A stretch of 64,000 nt of DNA from the NCBI RefSeq assembly GCF_000382225.1, contig NZ_KB907806.1:5394-69393 (forward strand), given 5' to 3'. This document shows positions 32,739 through 41,700 of the stretch, piece by piece. Source of the DNA: Hymenobacter aerophilus DSM 13606 (GTDB lineage: Bacteria; Bacteroidota; Bacteroidia; Cytophagales; Hymenobacteraceae). The notes under the pieces are model-generated. The model worked only from the letters and a program-made list of their open reading frames with translations. It had not been told where the DNA came from and did not search any database. The translations under genes were made by a program, and so were the position numbers. Within the stretch, counting starts at the first letter, position 1, and each line of letters opens with the position of its first letter.

Positions 32739-32840
32739 AGACGCGTATTCGCGTCTCGTCGTTGCTGACGCTGGGCGTCCAACACCTATCTGTTCTGCTG
32801 CCGGTCGTTCAACGACGAGACGCAAATACGCGTCTCTACA
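32734..32840. repeat. Family C inverted repeat at the usp 3' end
   Basis: The arm TGTAGAGACGCGTATTCGCG pairs with CGCGTCTCTACA and the adjacent AACGACGAGACGC. The element begins inside the last codons of the usp gene and supplies its stop. It ends 43 bp before hemF. Confidence 0.87.
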
Positions 32841-32882
32841 CCGGCCTGAATACTCTATCATCACCCCAAAGCTTACCCCGCT

Positions 32883-33809
32883 ATGTCAACCCTCACCACT
32901 TCCGCCCACGACCTTATTCCGGCCCGCACTGCGGTGGAAAGCTGGATGCGCGAATTTCAGAACTGGCTATGCCGGCAGCTCGAAATGGCCGATGGCGGCG
33001 CCACTTTCCGGCAGGATGCCTGGGAGCACGAGGGCGGCGGCGGGGGCCTGACCCGCGTTATCAGCAATGGCGACGTGCTGGAAAAGGGCGGCGTGAACTT
33101 CTCGGCCGTGTCGGGCCGCATGAGCGACGCGGCGGCCCGGCAGCTGCTCATGCCCGACCCCGGCTACTTCGCCACCGGCGTGAGCGTGGTGCAGCACCCG
33201 CGCAGCCCGCTGGTGCCCATTTCGCACATGAACGTGCGCTACTTCGAGGCCGGCAACGGCGAGGCCTGGTTTGGCGGCGGGCTCGATTTGACGCCCATTT
33301 ACGTGGAGGAGGCCCAGGCTCGCTGGTTTCACGAACAAATCAAAATCAGCTGCGACCGGCACGACGCCAGCTACTACCCGCGCTTCAAACAGTGGGCCGA
33401 CGAGTACTTCTTCCTGCCCCACCGCCAGGAAACCCGCGGCGTGGGCGGCATCTTCTTCGACCGCCTTACGGTGGGCCGCGACGGCTCGTTCGAGGAGCTG
33501 TTTGCCTTCGTGCAGGACGTGGGCGAGGTGTACGGCCGCACCTACGCCGAGCTGATGCGCCGCAACCGCGACCAGCCCCACACCGAAACCCAGAAGCAGT
33601 GGCAGCTGGTGCGCCGCGGCCGCTACGCCGAGTTCAACCTGGCCATCGACCGGGGCACCAAGTTCGGCCTCGAAACCGGCGGCCGCACCGAAAGCATCCT
33701 CATGAGCCTGCCGCCCCAGTGCGAGTGGCACTACGATTTCCAAATAGCCCCCGACTCGCCCGAAGCCGCCACCCAAGCCTGGCTCCGCAAGGATGTAGCG
33801 TGGGTGTAG
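32883..33809 (+). CDS. hemF: Oxygen-dependent coproporphyrinogen III oxidase
   Basis: A 308-residue HemF that oxidatively decarboxylates coproporphyrinogen III to protoporphyrinogen IX, using O2. Family blocks are clear: GGGGLTRVISNGDVLEKGGVN, HMNVRYFE, WFGGGLDLTP, ETRGVGGIFFD, EFNLAIDRGTKFGL, and ILMSLPPQCEWHYDF. Length is normal. Location at the end of the cbb3 region fits supply of haem to the oxidase. The start is ATG 32883, 43 bp after the repeat. Confidence 0.95.
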   Translation: MSTLTTSAHDLIPARTAVESWMREFQNWLCRQLEMADGGATFRQDAWEHEGGGGGLTRVISNGDVLEKGGVNFSAVSGRMSDAAARQLLMPDPGYFATGVSVVQHPRSPLVPISHMNVRYFEAGNGEAWFGGGLDLTPIYVEEAQARWFHEQIKISCDRHDASYYPRFKQWADEYFFLPHRQETRGVGGIFFDRLTVGRDGSFEELFAFVQDVGEVYGRTYAELMRRNRDQPHTETQKQWQLVRRGRYAEFNLAIDRGTKFGLETGGRTESILMSLPPQCEWHYDFQIAPDSPEAATQAWLRKDVAWV

Positions 33810-33867
33810 GGGCGGGGTAAGCCCCACCGCATACCGTTCTTTCTCCTCGACTTCTAAACCTCCACTT

Positions 33868-34563
33868 ATGCGCTTTCCTCTGCTACTCCCGGCTCTGGCC
33901 GCTTTCCTGCTGACTGCCTGCGGCGACACGAAAAACCCCAACGGCATGCCCGACGAGCCCCGCGCCACGGGCCAGGAGGCCCAGGTGCTGACCTCGGCCG
34001 ACGTGCCCGACCCCGACCCGGCCACCGTCGGCACCGAAAAAGCCGTGCTGCCCGCCGATACCAGCGTGGCCGGCGCCTGGGTGATTCTGGAAGGCAGCCT
34101 GCGCGGCCACGATGCCGAAACCTTCAACCAGCTCATCGACCCCGAGTACGGCCTCTGGCTGTTGGAGCAGTCCGGCGGTAAACCCCAGATTACCCGCGTG
34201 GCCGACGTGAAAAACCTGCTCACCCAAACCGATAAGCCGCTGTTCAGCCTCGACAAAAAGCTGATGGACTGCCCGACGCCTCAGGTAGTGGAACGCCTGC
34301 CCGAACCCAACTGCCCGGCCGGCACTTTCGCCCAAAAAGGCTGCTTCAACGGCCCCTCTACCCAGTTCCGGGCCCAGGATTTCTGGCAGACGGCCACGCT
34401 AAACCAGGCCACCCGCAACCAGGCCCAAGCCGCCGTGGGCCGTTGCGTGCGCGGCGTACTGCAAACCACCACCGGCTACCAGTTCCACTTCTCTAAATCG
34501 GCCGGGGCCGGGGGCCGCTGGCGCATCGTGTTCATCGACCTGCGCGGCGCCTGCGCTAAGTAG
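33868..34563 (+). CDS. Hypothetical lipoprotein
   Basis: A 231-residue protein with a signal peptide and lipobox FLLTAC (C17). A disordered Pro/Asp-rich region (20-65) is followed by a compact domain containing four to six cysteines ([31 protein letters not shown]). These may form periplasmic disulphides. The fold (LEGSLRGHDAETFNQLIDPEYGLWLL) suggests a small exported domain of unknown function. It follows hemF by 58 bp on the same strand. The family is not recognised. Confidence 0.7.
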   Translation: MRFPLLLPALAAFLLTACGDTKNPNGMPDEPRATGQEAQVLTSADVPDPDPATVGTEKAVLPADTSVAGAWVILEGSLRGHDAETFNQLIDPEYGLWLLEQSGGKPQITRVADVKNLLTQTDKPLFSLDKKLMDCPTPQVVERLPEPNCPAGTFAQKGCFNGPSTQFRAQDFWQTATLNQATRNQAQAAVGRCVRGVLQTTTGYQFHFSKSAGAGGRWRIVFIDLRGACAK

Positions 34564-34612
34564 AGCTAGCTACAAGCTGCGAGCTGCGAGCTGCAAGCCA
34601 CAAGCCGCCAGC
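34563..34612. repeat. AGCTGCRAGC simple repeat tract
   Basis: Degenerate short units (AAGCTGCGAGCTGCGAGCTG) like the arms of the family D elements, here without a matching opposite arm. A similar AGCTAACAGCTAAC tract lies at 34732-34755, just before the ene-reductase stop. Confidence 0.6.
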
Positions 34613-34624
34613 TGACCGGCCGCT

Positions 34625-34723
34625 GTCATCCTGAGCAAAGCGAAGGACCTTATCCCGTTAAAACGAGTCGTTGTTACGATGTCGTTCTAACCTGATAAGG
34701 TCCTTCGCTTTGCTCAGGATGAC
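34625..34723. repeat. Long inverted repeat, family A (GTCATCCTGAGC) copy 10
   Basis: GTCATCCTGAGCAAAGCGAA continues to AGGACCTTAT and pairs with ATAAGGTCCTTCGCTTTG and CTCAGGATGAC. It lies between convergent genes. Confidence 0.9.
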
Positions 34724-34754
34724 GGTTTTTAGCTAACAGCTAACAGCTAACAGC

Positions 34755-35861
34755 TCAGGACACCTGTGCCTCGGCCAGGGCCGGGTAGTCGGTGTAGCCC
34801 TGGTGCAGACCCTCGGGGCCGGGGGCGTAGAAGGTGGCCTGGTCGCCCTGGGTCAGCTCGGCGCCGGCTTTCATGCGCTCCACCAAATCGGGGTTGCTGA
34901 TGAAGGGACGTCCGAAGCCGATAAGGTCGGCGCGGCCGCTCTGCAGCTCGGCTTCGGCGCGGGTGGCGTTGTAGTCGCCGCTCAGGATAAGCGTGTTGGT
35001 GAAGGCACGGCGGAGGCGCGGCACAGTTTCGGCCACGGCGGCCGGCGCGTCGGGCGTTTCGGGGTTGATGAGGTGCAGGTACACCAGGTTGCGGCGCTGC
35101 AGCTCGGTGGCCAGGTACTCGTAGAACTCGTTCACGCCCTCGTAGGTGCCCATATCGTTGAACGTGCCCCAGGGCGAGAGGCGCAGGCCGGTGCGCCCGG
35201 CTCCGATGGCGGCCACCACGGCATCGGCCACTTCCAGCACGAAGCGGGCGCGGTTTTCGGCCGAGCCACCGTACTCGTCGGTGCGCTGGTTGCTGTGGGG
35301 GTTGAGGAACTGTTCGAGCAGGTAGCCGTTGGCCGCGTGCAGCTCCACACCGTCAAGCCCAGCCTCCACGGCCAGCTTAGCGGCCTTGGCAAACTCCTGC
35401 ACCAAGTCCTTCACCTCGGCGGTGGTCAGGGCGCGGGGCGTGGGGTGGGGCTGCATCTGCTGCTGGTCGGTCCACATCTGGCCGGCGGCGGCCACGGCCG
35501 AGGGCGCCACCACTTCGGCGCCTGCGGGCAGGTTCAGGTCGTGGCCGATGCGGCCGGTGTGCATGAACTGCACGAAAATACGGCCGTCGCGTGCGTGCAC
35601 GGCGTCGGCCACCAGCTTCCAGCCGGCCGCCTGCTCTTCATTGAAAAGGCCCGGAATGCGGGCGTAGCCCAAGCCGTTGGCGGCCGGCGCCGTGCCCTCG
35701 GCAATGATGAGGCCGGCCGAAGCGCGCTGGCCGTAGTACTCGGCCACCAGCGGGCCGGGCACGTTGCCCAGCGAGCGGCTGCGCGTCATGGGAGCCATTA
35801 TGATGCGGTTGCGAAGGGTAAGCGGCCCGAGCTGGGCGGGCGAAAAGAGCTTGTCAGACAT
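34755..35861 (-). CDS. Old Yellow Enzyme-type ene-reductase
   Basis: A 368-residue FMN TIM-barrel oxidoreductase (NADH:flavin oxidoreductase/NemA-type alkene reductase). It has LTLRNRIIMAPMTRSRS at the N-terminus, HTGRIGHDLNLP, and the active-site region DGVELHAANGYLLEQFLNPHSNQRTDEYGGS near residue 180. The phosphate-binding DLIGFGRPFISNPDLVERM is near residue 310. It reduces activated C=C bonds or nitro compounds with NAD(P)H; the natural substrate is unknown. The start is MSDKL at 35861, three codons inside the longest frame. Monocistronic. Confidence 0.91.
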   Translation of the reverse strand: MSDKLFSPAQLGPLTLRNRIIMAPMTRSRSLGNVPGPLVAEYYGQRASAGLIIAEGTAPAANGLGYARIPGLFNEEQAAGWKLVADAVHARDGRIFVQFMHTGRIGHDLNLPAGAEVVAPSAVAAAGQMWTDQQQMQPHPTPRALTTAEVKDLVQEFAKAAKLAVEAGLDGVELHAANGYLLEQFLNPHSNQRTDEYGGSAENRARFVLEVADAVVAAIGAGRTGLRLSPWGTFNDMGTYEGVNEFYEYLATELQRRNLVYLHLINPETPDAPAAVAETVPRLRRAFTNTLILSGDYNATRAEAELQSGRADLIGFGRPFISNPDLVERMKAGAELTQGDQATFYAPGPEGLHQGYTDYPALAEAQVS

Positions 35862-35943
35862 GGAAAACAAAATGATGTAGATACATTGATTGCCCTTAAA
35901 GTCAGTTTCGCCCCAAAAGGTTTGCGGCCCGCGTAAAAATCAG

Positions 35944-35990
35944 CCACAAAAAAGCCTCCGCCCCAAAAAGGAGCGGAGGCTTTTTTGTGG
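35944..35990. terminator. Bidirectional terminator-like hairpin upstream of the ene-reductase
   Basis: CCACAAAAAAGCCTCCGC and its exact complement enclose about ten bases. It ends transcripts of the sodA gene (minus strand) before they reach the ene-reductase promoter. Confidence 0.88.
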
Positions 35991-36067
35991 TCGTTGCTGG
36001 CTATGCGGTGCTATCGGCGCCGGTAGGCTTGAGCCGAAAAACGAAAAACAAGCAACGAAAAACGAAA

Positions 36068-36673
36068 TTAAGCGGCCTGAAAGCGCTGGTTCACCTCATC
36101 CCAATTGATGAGGTTGTAGAACGCCTGGATGTAGTCGGGGCGCTTGTTCTGGTACTTAAGGTAGTAGGCGTGCTCCCACACGTCGAGGCCCAGCAGCGGG
36201 GTGCCTTTGCAGCCGGTGTCGGGCATGAGCGGGTTGTCCTGGTTGGGCGTCGAGCAGATGCTCAGCGAGCCATCCGACTCCTTGCAGAGCCAGGCCCAGC
36301 CCGAGCCGAAGCGCGTGCCGGCCGCCTTGGTGAATTCTTCCTTGAACTTCTCGTAGGAACCAAACGACTTGGTGATGGCCTCGGCTACGGCGCCGGTAGG
36401 CTCGCCGCCGCCGTTGGGGCTCAGCACCTGCCAGAACATAGAGTGGTTCCAGTGGCCGCCGCCGTTGTTACGCACGGCCATAGGGGCCGCCGCAATGTTG
36501 CGCATCAGCTCATCCAGGCTCTTGCCTTCCATATCGGTGCCGGCAATGGCGTTGTTGAGGTTGGTGACGTAGGCCTGGTGGTGCTTGTCGTGGTGAATCT
36601 GCATGGTTTGCGCATCAATGTGCGGCTCCAAAGCATCAAAAGCATACGGAAGGGCGGGCAGTTCGAAAGCCAT
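36068..36673 (-). CDS. sodA: Superoxide dismutase, Mn/Fe family
   Basis: A 201-residue SOD converting superoxide to H2O2 and O2. Metal ligand blocks are present: [13 protein letters not shown] near residue 27, [12 protein letters not shown] near 75, and [18 protein letters not shown] near 165. GSGWAWLC and the Gly-rich active-site loop suggest the Mn or cambialistic type, but the metal cannot be set from sequence alone. Cytosolic, since no signal peptide. The start ATG at 36673 begins the conserved [16 protein letters not shown]. Confidence 0.95.
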   Translation of the reverse strand: MAFELPALPYAFDALEPHIDAQTMQIHHDKHHQAYVTNLNNAIAGTDMEGKSLDELMRNIAAAPMAVRNNGGGHWNHSMFWQVLSPNGGGEPTGAVAEAITKSFGSYEKFKEEFTKAAGTRFGSGWAWLCKESDGSLSICSTPNQDNPLMPDTGCKGTPLLGLDVWEHAYYLKYQNKRPDYIQAFYNLINWDEVNQRFQAA

Positions 36674-36701
36674 AGTAGAAAGGGTTAAGGGTTGAGATTT
36701 A

Positions 36702-36802
36702 GTAGTGAGTAGCTGGTATGAAGTAGTGAGATGATGTTTGTTTTGTCCTGATGGGTTATCTGAACATCATCTCACTACTCCATACCAGCTACTCGATACT
36801 AC
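36702..36802. repeat. Inverted repeat sodA-tadA spacer (GTAGTGAG type)
   Basis: Arms GTAGTGAGTAGCTGGTATG and AGTAGTGAGATGATGTT pair with AACATCATCTCACTACT and CATACCAGCTACT. It lies upstream of sodA, downstream of tadA. Confidence 0.88.
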
Positions 36803-36856
36803 CTATATACAACCCCGGCGCGGGGGCCAGGGTTACGGCAGCGGGCTAAAAGTAGC

Positions 36857-37303
36857 CTATTTCCGCTTCTGAGCGAAAAACTCCCGCATCAGCTCCTCGC
36901 TTTCGGCGGCCAGTACGCCGCTCACCACCTCGGCCTTGGGGTGCAGCAGCCGGCCGTGGCGGCGGTAGCCAAACTTGGGCTCGGGGGCCCCGAACACCAC
37001 CCGCCGCACCTGGGCCCAGGCGCTGGCCCCGGCGCACATCACGCAGGGCTCCACCGTTACGTAGAGCGTGCACTCCTGCAGGTATTTGTTGCCGAGGTGG
37101 TTGGCCGCGGCCGTCAGGGCCAGCATTTCGGCGTGGGCCGTTACGTCCTGCAGGCGCTCGGTCTGGTTGTAGGCGCGGGCGATGATGCGCTTATCGAGCA
37201 CGACCACGGCCCCAATCGGAATTTCGTCCTCGGCCAGCGCGTAGCGCGCTTGCTTGAGCGCCTCCCGCATATACTGCTCGTCGGAATACAGGGAAAGGGT
37301 CAT
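36857..37303 (-). CDS. tadA: tRNA-specific adenosine deaminase
   Basis: A 148-residue CDA-fold deaminase converting A34 to inosine in tRNA-Arg(ACG). The zinc site is H57-A-E59 (VTAHAEM) plus P86-CVMC. The RNA-binding C-terminal FFAQKRK region and FGAPEPKFGYRRHGRLL are consistent with TadA. It differs from guanine deaminases in the AHAEM/ECTLYVTVEPC spacing. Cytoplasmic. Confidence 0.9.
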   Translation of the reverse strand: MTLSLYSDEQYMREALKQARYALAEDEIPIGAVVVLDKRIIARAYNQTERLQDVTAHAEMLALTAAANHLGNKYLQECTLYVTVEPCVMCAGASAWAQVRRVVFGAPEPKFGYRRHGRLLHPKAEVVSGVLAAESEELMREFFAQKRK

Positions 37304-37307
37304 CTTT

Positions 37308-37414
37308 AGGGCTTAGGGACTTAGGTGTTAGGGCTTAGGTGATATTCAGGCTTGTGGTTTAAAAGTGTAAAATGAAACGACATCTAAGCCCTAACACCTA
37401 AGTTCCTAAGCCCT
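37308..37414. repeat. Inverted repeat (AGGGCTTAGG type)
   Basis: AGGGCTTAGGGACTTAGGTG continuing to TTAG (37308-37338) pairs exactly or nearly so with 37384-37414. It lies between tadA and the exported protein at 37418, starting four bases upstream of the latter's stop. Confidence 0.9.
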
Positions 37415-37417
37415 GAA

Positions 37418-37984
37418 TTATTTCATCACCACGCTTTCCATGGCCGCCCGGGCGATGGGCTGCCACTTGGCCTGCTCCTGGGCGGGGGCATCGAAGGTGA
37501 ACACGAAGAGCTGCTCGCCCTCGATGGCGTACTGCACCAGCTGGTACTTGCGGATGGCAGCCAGGTTGCCACCGCGCCGGTTGTCGGTCACGGTCGAGAC
37601 GAACTCCAGCACCACGAAGTCGCGCTTGTTGATGGTGTGGATGTCTTCACGCAGAAACTGCACCTTGCCGTACATGTTCTGGATGCTGGCCTTGTAAATT
37701 TTGAGCAGCAGGGCGTAGTCGCGGTTGCTGAAGTTGGTGGGCTTCTGCGTCACGCTCAGGCCCACCTGCCCATTGGGGCTTGTGAACACGGCCAGCGGAC
37801 GGCGCTGGGCCGGGTACTTGGCGGCAATGCCATCGTCGGGCAGGGGCGCAAAGCCGTCGGGTACGCCCATCGTCAGGTTCTTGGCGATGGTAGTTTTCTT
37901 GAGGCCGGGACCGGCAAAAGCCAGCAGGCCCAGCAGCAGGCCCAGCAGCGGTACGAAGCGGAAAAAACGCGAAACAGAGTTCAT
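37418..37984 (-). CDS. Exported hypothetical protein
   Basis: A 188-residue protein with an N-terminal signal segment (FVPLLGLLLGLLAFAGPG), probably cleaved. The mature part is beta-rich (LAVFTSPNGQVGLSVTQKP, FVVLEFVSTV, EGEQLFVFTFDAP). It resembles small periplasmic proteins of the PsbP/DUF1795-like fold, with the typical FxVPxGF-like opening (MGVPDGFAPLPDD). The assignment is tentative. Its neighbours give no functional hint. Confidence 0.65.
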   Translation of the reverse strand: MNSVSRFFRFVPLLGLLLGLLAFAGPGLKKTTIAKNLTMGVPDGFAPLPDDGIAAKYPAQRRPLAVFTSPNGQVGLSVTQKPTNFSNRDYALLLKIYKASIQNMYGKVQFLREDIHTINKRDFVVLEFVSTVTDNRRGGNLAAIRKYQLVQYAIEGEQLFVFTFDAPAQEQAKWQPIARAAMESVVMK

Positions 37985-38034
37985 AGCAGAAGTAAGAAGG
38001 CGGCCGGCCCAACCGGGCCCGCCAGAAACGCAAA

Positions 38035-38061
38035 GCTCCGAAGCCCAAACGACTTCGGAGC
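38035..38061 (-). terminator. Weak minus-strand hairpin
   Basis: GCTCCGAAG pairs with CTTCGGAGC around a nine-base loop, just after the 38109 gene. The following minus-strand T run is short (CTTTGCG), so termination is uncertain. Confidence 0.4.
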
Positions 38062-38108
38062 CTCAACCAGTTGCACGCCCCGCCGAAAGGGCCGGGCCAC
38101 GCAGGCCG

Positions 38109-38573
38109 CTAGCGCCGCTTTTTGCGGGCCACGGGCGCGGCAGGGTACTTTACCATCACCTTTTTCCAGTACACGTAGTTGCCGGTTTTGGCCTCCACCA
38201 GGTAGCTGCCGGCCGGAATCCGCCCCAAATCAACCGGCGCGCCGGTGCTGGTTTGCGGGTCGAGCGGCGTCGAGTAGATGGCCTGCTTCTTATAGTTGGT
38301 GACGGTGAGCATGCCGGGCTGGGTGAACTGCTGGGTGAAGCTCAGCATGATGCTCTTGCCCGTTGAGGCCGGAAAAATATCGATGCCCGACAGCGTTTCC
38401 ACCCGCCGAATCGGCCCGTCGAGCACCAGCGGCTCCACGTCGGTTTTGGTTTTCACCTCGGTGCCGTTGGCGGCCTTGGTTTTCATTTTGATTTTGGTCG
38501 GCGCCGTCTGGGCCTGCACGGTGGAGAAGGCAAGCAGCGAAGCGGCGAAAGCGAGGAGGAGAGGGCGTTGCAT
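38109..38573 (-). CDS. Exported protein with T9SS tail-like domain
   Basis: A 154-residue protein with a signal peptide (LLLAFAASLLAFSTVQAQ). A Lys-rich mature N-terminus (KIKMKTKAANGTEVKTKTDV) precedes a C-terminal domain that looks like the Por-secretion sorting fold (SGIDIFPASTGKSIMLSF, DLGRIPAGSYLVEAKTG, YVYWKKVMVKY). The canonical YPNP is replaced by FPAS. The very basic C-terminus, ARKKRR, is unusual for a sorting tail. It could be a small T9SS cargo or a periplasmic homologue. Function unknown. Confidence 0.6.
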   Translation of the reverse strand: MQRPLLLAFAASLLAFSTVQAQTAPTKIKMKTKAANGTEVKTKTDVEPLVLDGPIRRVETLSGIDIFPASTGKSIMLSFTQQFTQPGMLTVTNYKKQAIYSTPLDPQTSTGAPVDLGRIPAGSYLVEAKTGNYVYWKKVMVKYPAAPVARKKRR

Positions 38574-38635
38574 GGCAGGGAAAATCGGAGTCAGAAACAG
38601 GACTGCCGGGCCTAATACAGAAGTCAGGCCAAATT

Positions 38636-38727
38636 TTTAGCTGCAAGCCGCAAGCTACAGGCGGCGAGCTGACGTTCAACATCAGCTTGCCGCCTGTAGC
38701 TTGCGGCTTGTCGCTTGCAGCTAAAAA
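38636..38727. repeat. Inverted repeat, family D copy
   Basis: TAGCTGCAAGCCGCAAGCTA and CAGGCGGC arms pair with GCCGCCTG and TAGCTTGCGGCTTG...GCAGCTA. It runs up to five bases before the stop of the ABC/M1 gene. The sequence resembles the ccoI-ccoS element at 23951-24026. Confidence 0.88.
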
Positions 38728-38731
38728 AACC

Positions 38732-41700
38732 TCACTTCTTCACCACCACCGTCTTCACGTTATCGTCCGGGGTGCGGTCGATGAGCAGGTTGTAGGGGTC
38801 GATGCCGGCTTTGGCGGGCTTGGATGGTACGACGACGCTCAGGCGGGTGGTGCCGGTGCGGAAACGGCGCTTCTGGCGGTACAAGGGTATATCCTGCCAC
38901 TGGCCGTTGATTTTCTGCTGACCGAGTACGGCCACGTCAATCAGGTCGTTCATACGCTTAGCGGGCGTTTCGTTGCCGGCGCTGTCGGCGTATACCTTCT
39001 TCGCGCTCAGCACCATATCCACCCGGTAGCGGCCGTCGGGTAGCTTGGTGGCGCTTACCGAATCGGCCTTGTTCTCATAGAGCGTAATGCGCTCGAACAT
39101 ATCGGTAAGCAGGTACTGCAGCGAGTCGGGCGTGGCCTGGCGCAGGTCGCGCAGCAAATCGAGCGAAGTGGTGTAGGGCGGCTGCTGGAACTTCACTTCC
39201 TTCAGATACTGGCTCAGGGCTTGGTTCACCTTGTCTTCGCCGATATAGTTGGCCAGCGCGTACATCACCACCGAACCCTTGCGGTAGTGGATGTACTGCT
39301 GGTTTTCGACGCGGTAGAGCGGCTGCTCGGCAATGCGCTCGGTGGCGCGGCCCGTCAGGTAGGAGTCCAGCTCGTACTTGAGGAACTTGCGCATCCGCTC
39401 GGGGCCGTATTTCTGCTTCATCACCATCAGGGCCGAGTACTGCGAGAGGGTTTCCGAAAGCAGCGTGCCGCCCTGGGCCGCCGCCCCGATTACCTGATGG
39501 GCCCACCACTGGTGTGCCACTTCGTGGGCCGTCACGTAGTAGGGGTAGTCCACGTCTTTGGGGTCGGTGGTATCGACTTTAGCAATGAAACCGATGTTTT
39601 CGGAGAACGGAATGGTATTCGGAAACGCCTGGGCGAAGGCCGCGTAGCCCGGAAACTCCACGATGCGCAGCTGCCGGTGCTGGTAGGGTCCGAAGTTTTT
39701 GGTGTAGTAGCTCAGCGCATCCTGCACGCCGCGCACCATGCGGCCCAGGTTGTACTCGTGGCCCGGCTGGTAGTAAATCGTGATATCGACGCCCTGCCAT
39801 TTGGCGTGGCGCTCGGCGTAGCGCGCCGACTGGAACGAGTAGAAATCCAGAATCGGGGCGTCCATGGCGTAGCGGAAGTAGCGGCGGCCGTTTTCGGTCC
39901 ACTCCTTCTGCAGGTAGCCGGGGGCCAGGGCAAGCTGGTCGGGCACGGTGCTTACGGTGGCGGCAAAGCGCACCCAGTCGGCGTCGGAGGCAATGTAGGT
40001 ATTGGCGCGGGCGGTGGTGTCTTCGAGGCGGGCCATGCGCAGCTTGGGCTTGAGGCCGAACTTTTTGCGGGCGCTGGGCTCGCTCAGCTCGGCGTTTTCG
40101 CTGTAGCCGATGTGGGGCAGGTTGCCGTTATTCACGAACGTGCCGTTGGCCACGAGGCTGGTGCGGCCGGTGCGCTGCTCGAAGCCGGGCGCATCATAAT
40201 ACAGGTCGAAGTCCAGGGCCAGCGAGTCGCCGGGGGCCAGCGGGCGGGGCAGGCGCTGCACGTAGAAACCCATGAGCGAGTCGGCCAGCACGGTGGCCGC
40301 GCCGCCTGCGCCGAGCTGCATTTTCCGAATCTTCACTTCCTCATTGGAAGGCATATTGAGCACCACCGTATCGAGGGGCTGAGCCGTTTTGTTGCGCAGC
40401 CAGTACTGGCCCCGCACGTGCGCCTCCTGCTTGGTGGGGTACAAATCCACGTTCACATCCACGGCCACGATGCGCGGTTGGGGCGTGCGGCGAAAGCGGC
40501 CATATTTCTGCTCGTAATCGACGGTAAGCTGCTGGCGGGCCTTGCTGCTGCGGAAGGTGTTGAGCACGTTGGTGTTGTAGAAAATCCAGCCGCCGACGGC
40601 CACGAAGCCCAGCAGGGCCACTACCAGCGCCGCCCGGGCCGGGCCCGAAAAGCGGCGGCCGGCCAGATGCCGGCGGGTGCGCCAGTCGGTTTCGGTGCCG
40701 CGCACCCACAGCAGGTTGGCCCCCACGGCCAGGGCCACGGCCAGCAGCGCCCAATACAGCTTAAACCACAGGAAAGGCCCCACGAAATGGCCGAAGCCGT
40801 TCATGTCGGAGTAGCTGATGCCCGGGTCGCCGCCGTAAATCAGCAGGTTGTGCTCCAGCCCCAGCTGGCTGGCAAACAAACTGAACACGTAGTAGAGCAC
40901 CATCACGAAGTGGCCCAGGTATTTGTTGTTGACGACGACCTGCACCACCACGGCCAACACCACCAGCAGCCAGTAGTCGATGAGCTTCAGCCCGAACAGC
41001 CAGCGCAGGTACAGCCCGATTTCGAGGTGGGTGTAGCCGCTGGCAAGTTGGGTGATGATGCCGAACACCATCACCACGAGCAGCAGCACTACCGGCACCA
41101 GCAACAGGGCCGTGAGCTTGCTGGCAAACGGCACCCAGTTCGGTATCGGCAGCGCGTCGTGCAGCTGGTTGAGGCGGGCGTCGCGCTCCTTCCACACCAG
41201 CTCGCCGGCATAAAACGTAACAATAGCCAGCACGAACAGCGAGAACGAGCCCGACAGAATCTCAATCACCTGGGCCGTAATCGGGAAGGTCGTGGTGTCG
41301 TAAATCTTGCCAATCTGCAGCGCCGCCGCCAGCAGAAAGGCCAGTCCGGCCACCACAATGGCAATAAAGTAGGGGCTGCGCAGCACGTCGCGCAGGCTAA
41401 GCCAGGTCAGGCGCAGGTACTGGCTGAAATACTGGGCGAAGCCGAAGTGCTGGTCCACGACCGGCAATGCAACGGCCACTGGGGCCGGCGCCACCACGCC
41501 CAGCGCCCCCGCCGAAGCCGGCCGAATCCGGCGCGGGGCCGCGCTGCCCGTAGCGCCCTGCTCGAAGCGGAAGCGCAGGTAGCAGAAGCCCACCAGCAGC
41601 AGGCCCACGCCCATCCACAGCAGCCGGTTGAGCCCTATTAGCCCGGTAGGCCAGATGAGGCGCACGTTTTTCTCCACGGGCGTCCAGTATTTGGTCAGCA

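Noticed and set aside
39221-41641. 806-codon plus-strand ORF inside the ABC/M1 gene
   Set aside because: Antisense shadow of the permease/peptidase fusion, which has clear catalytic motifs.
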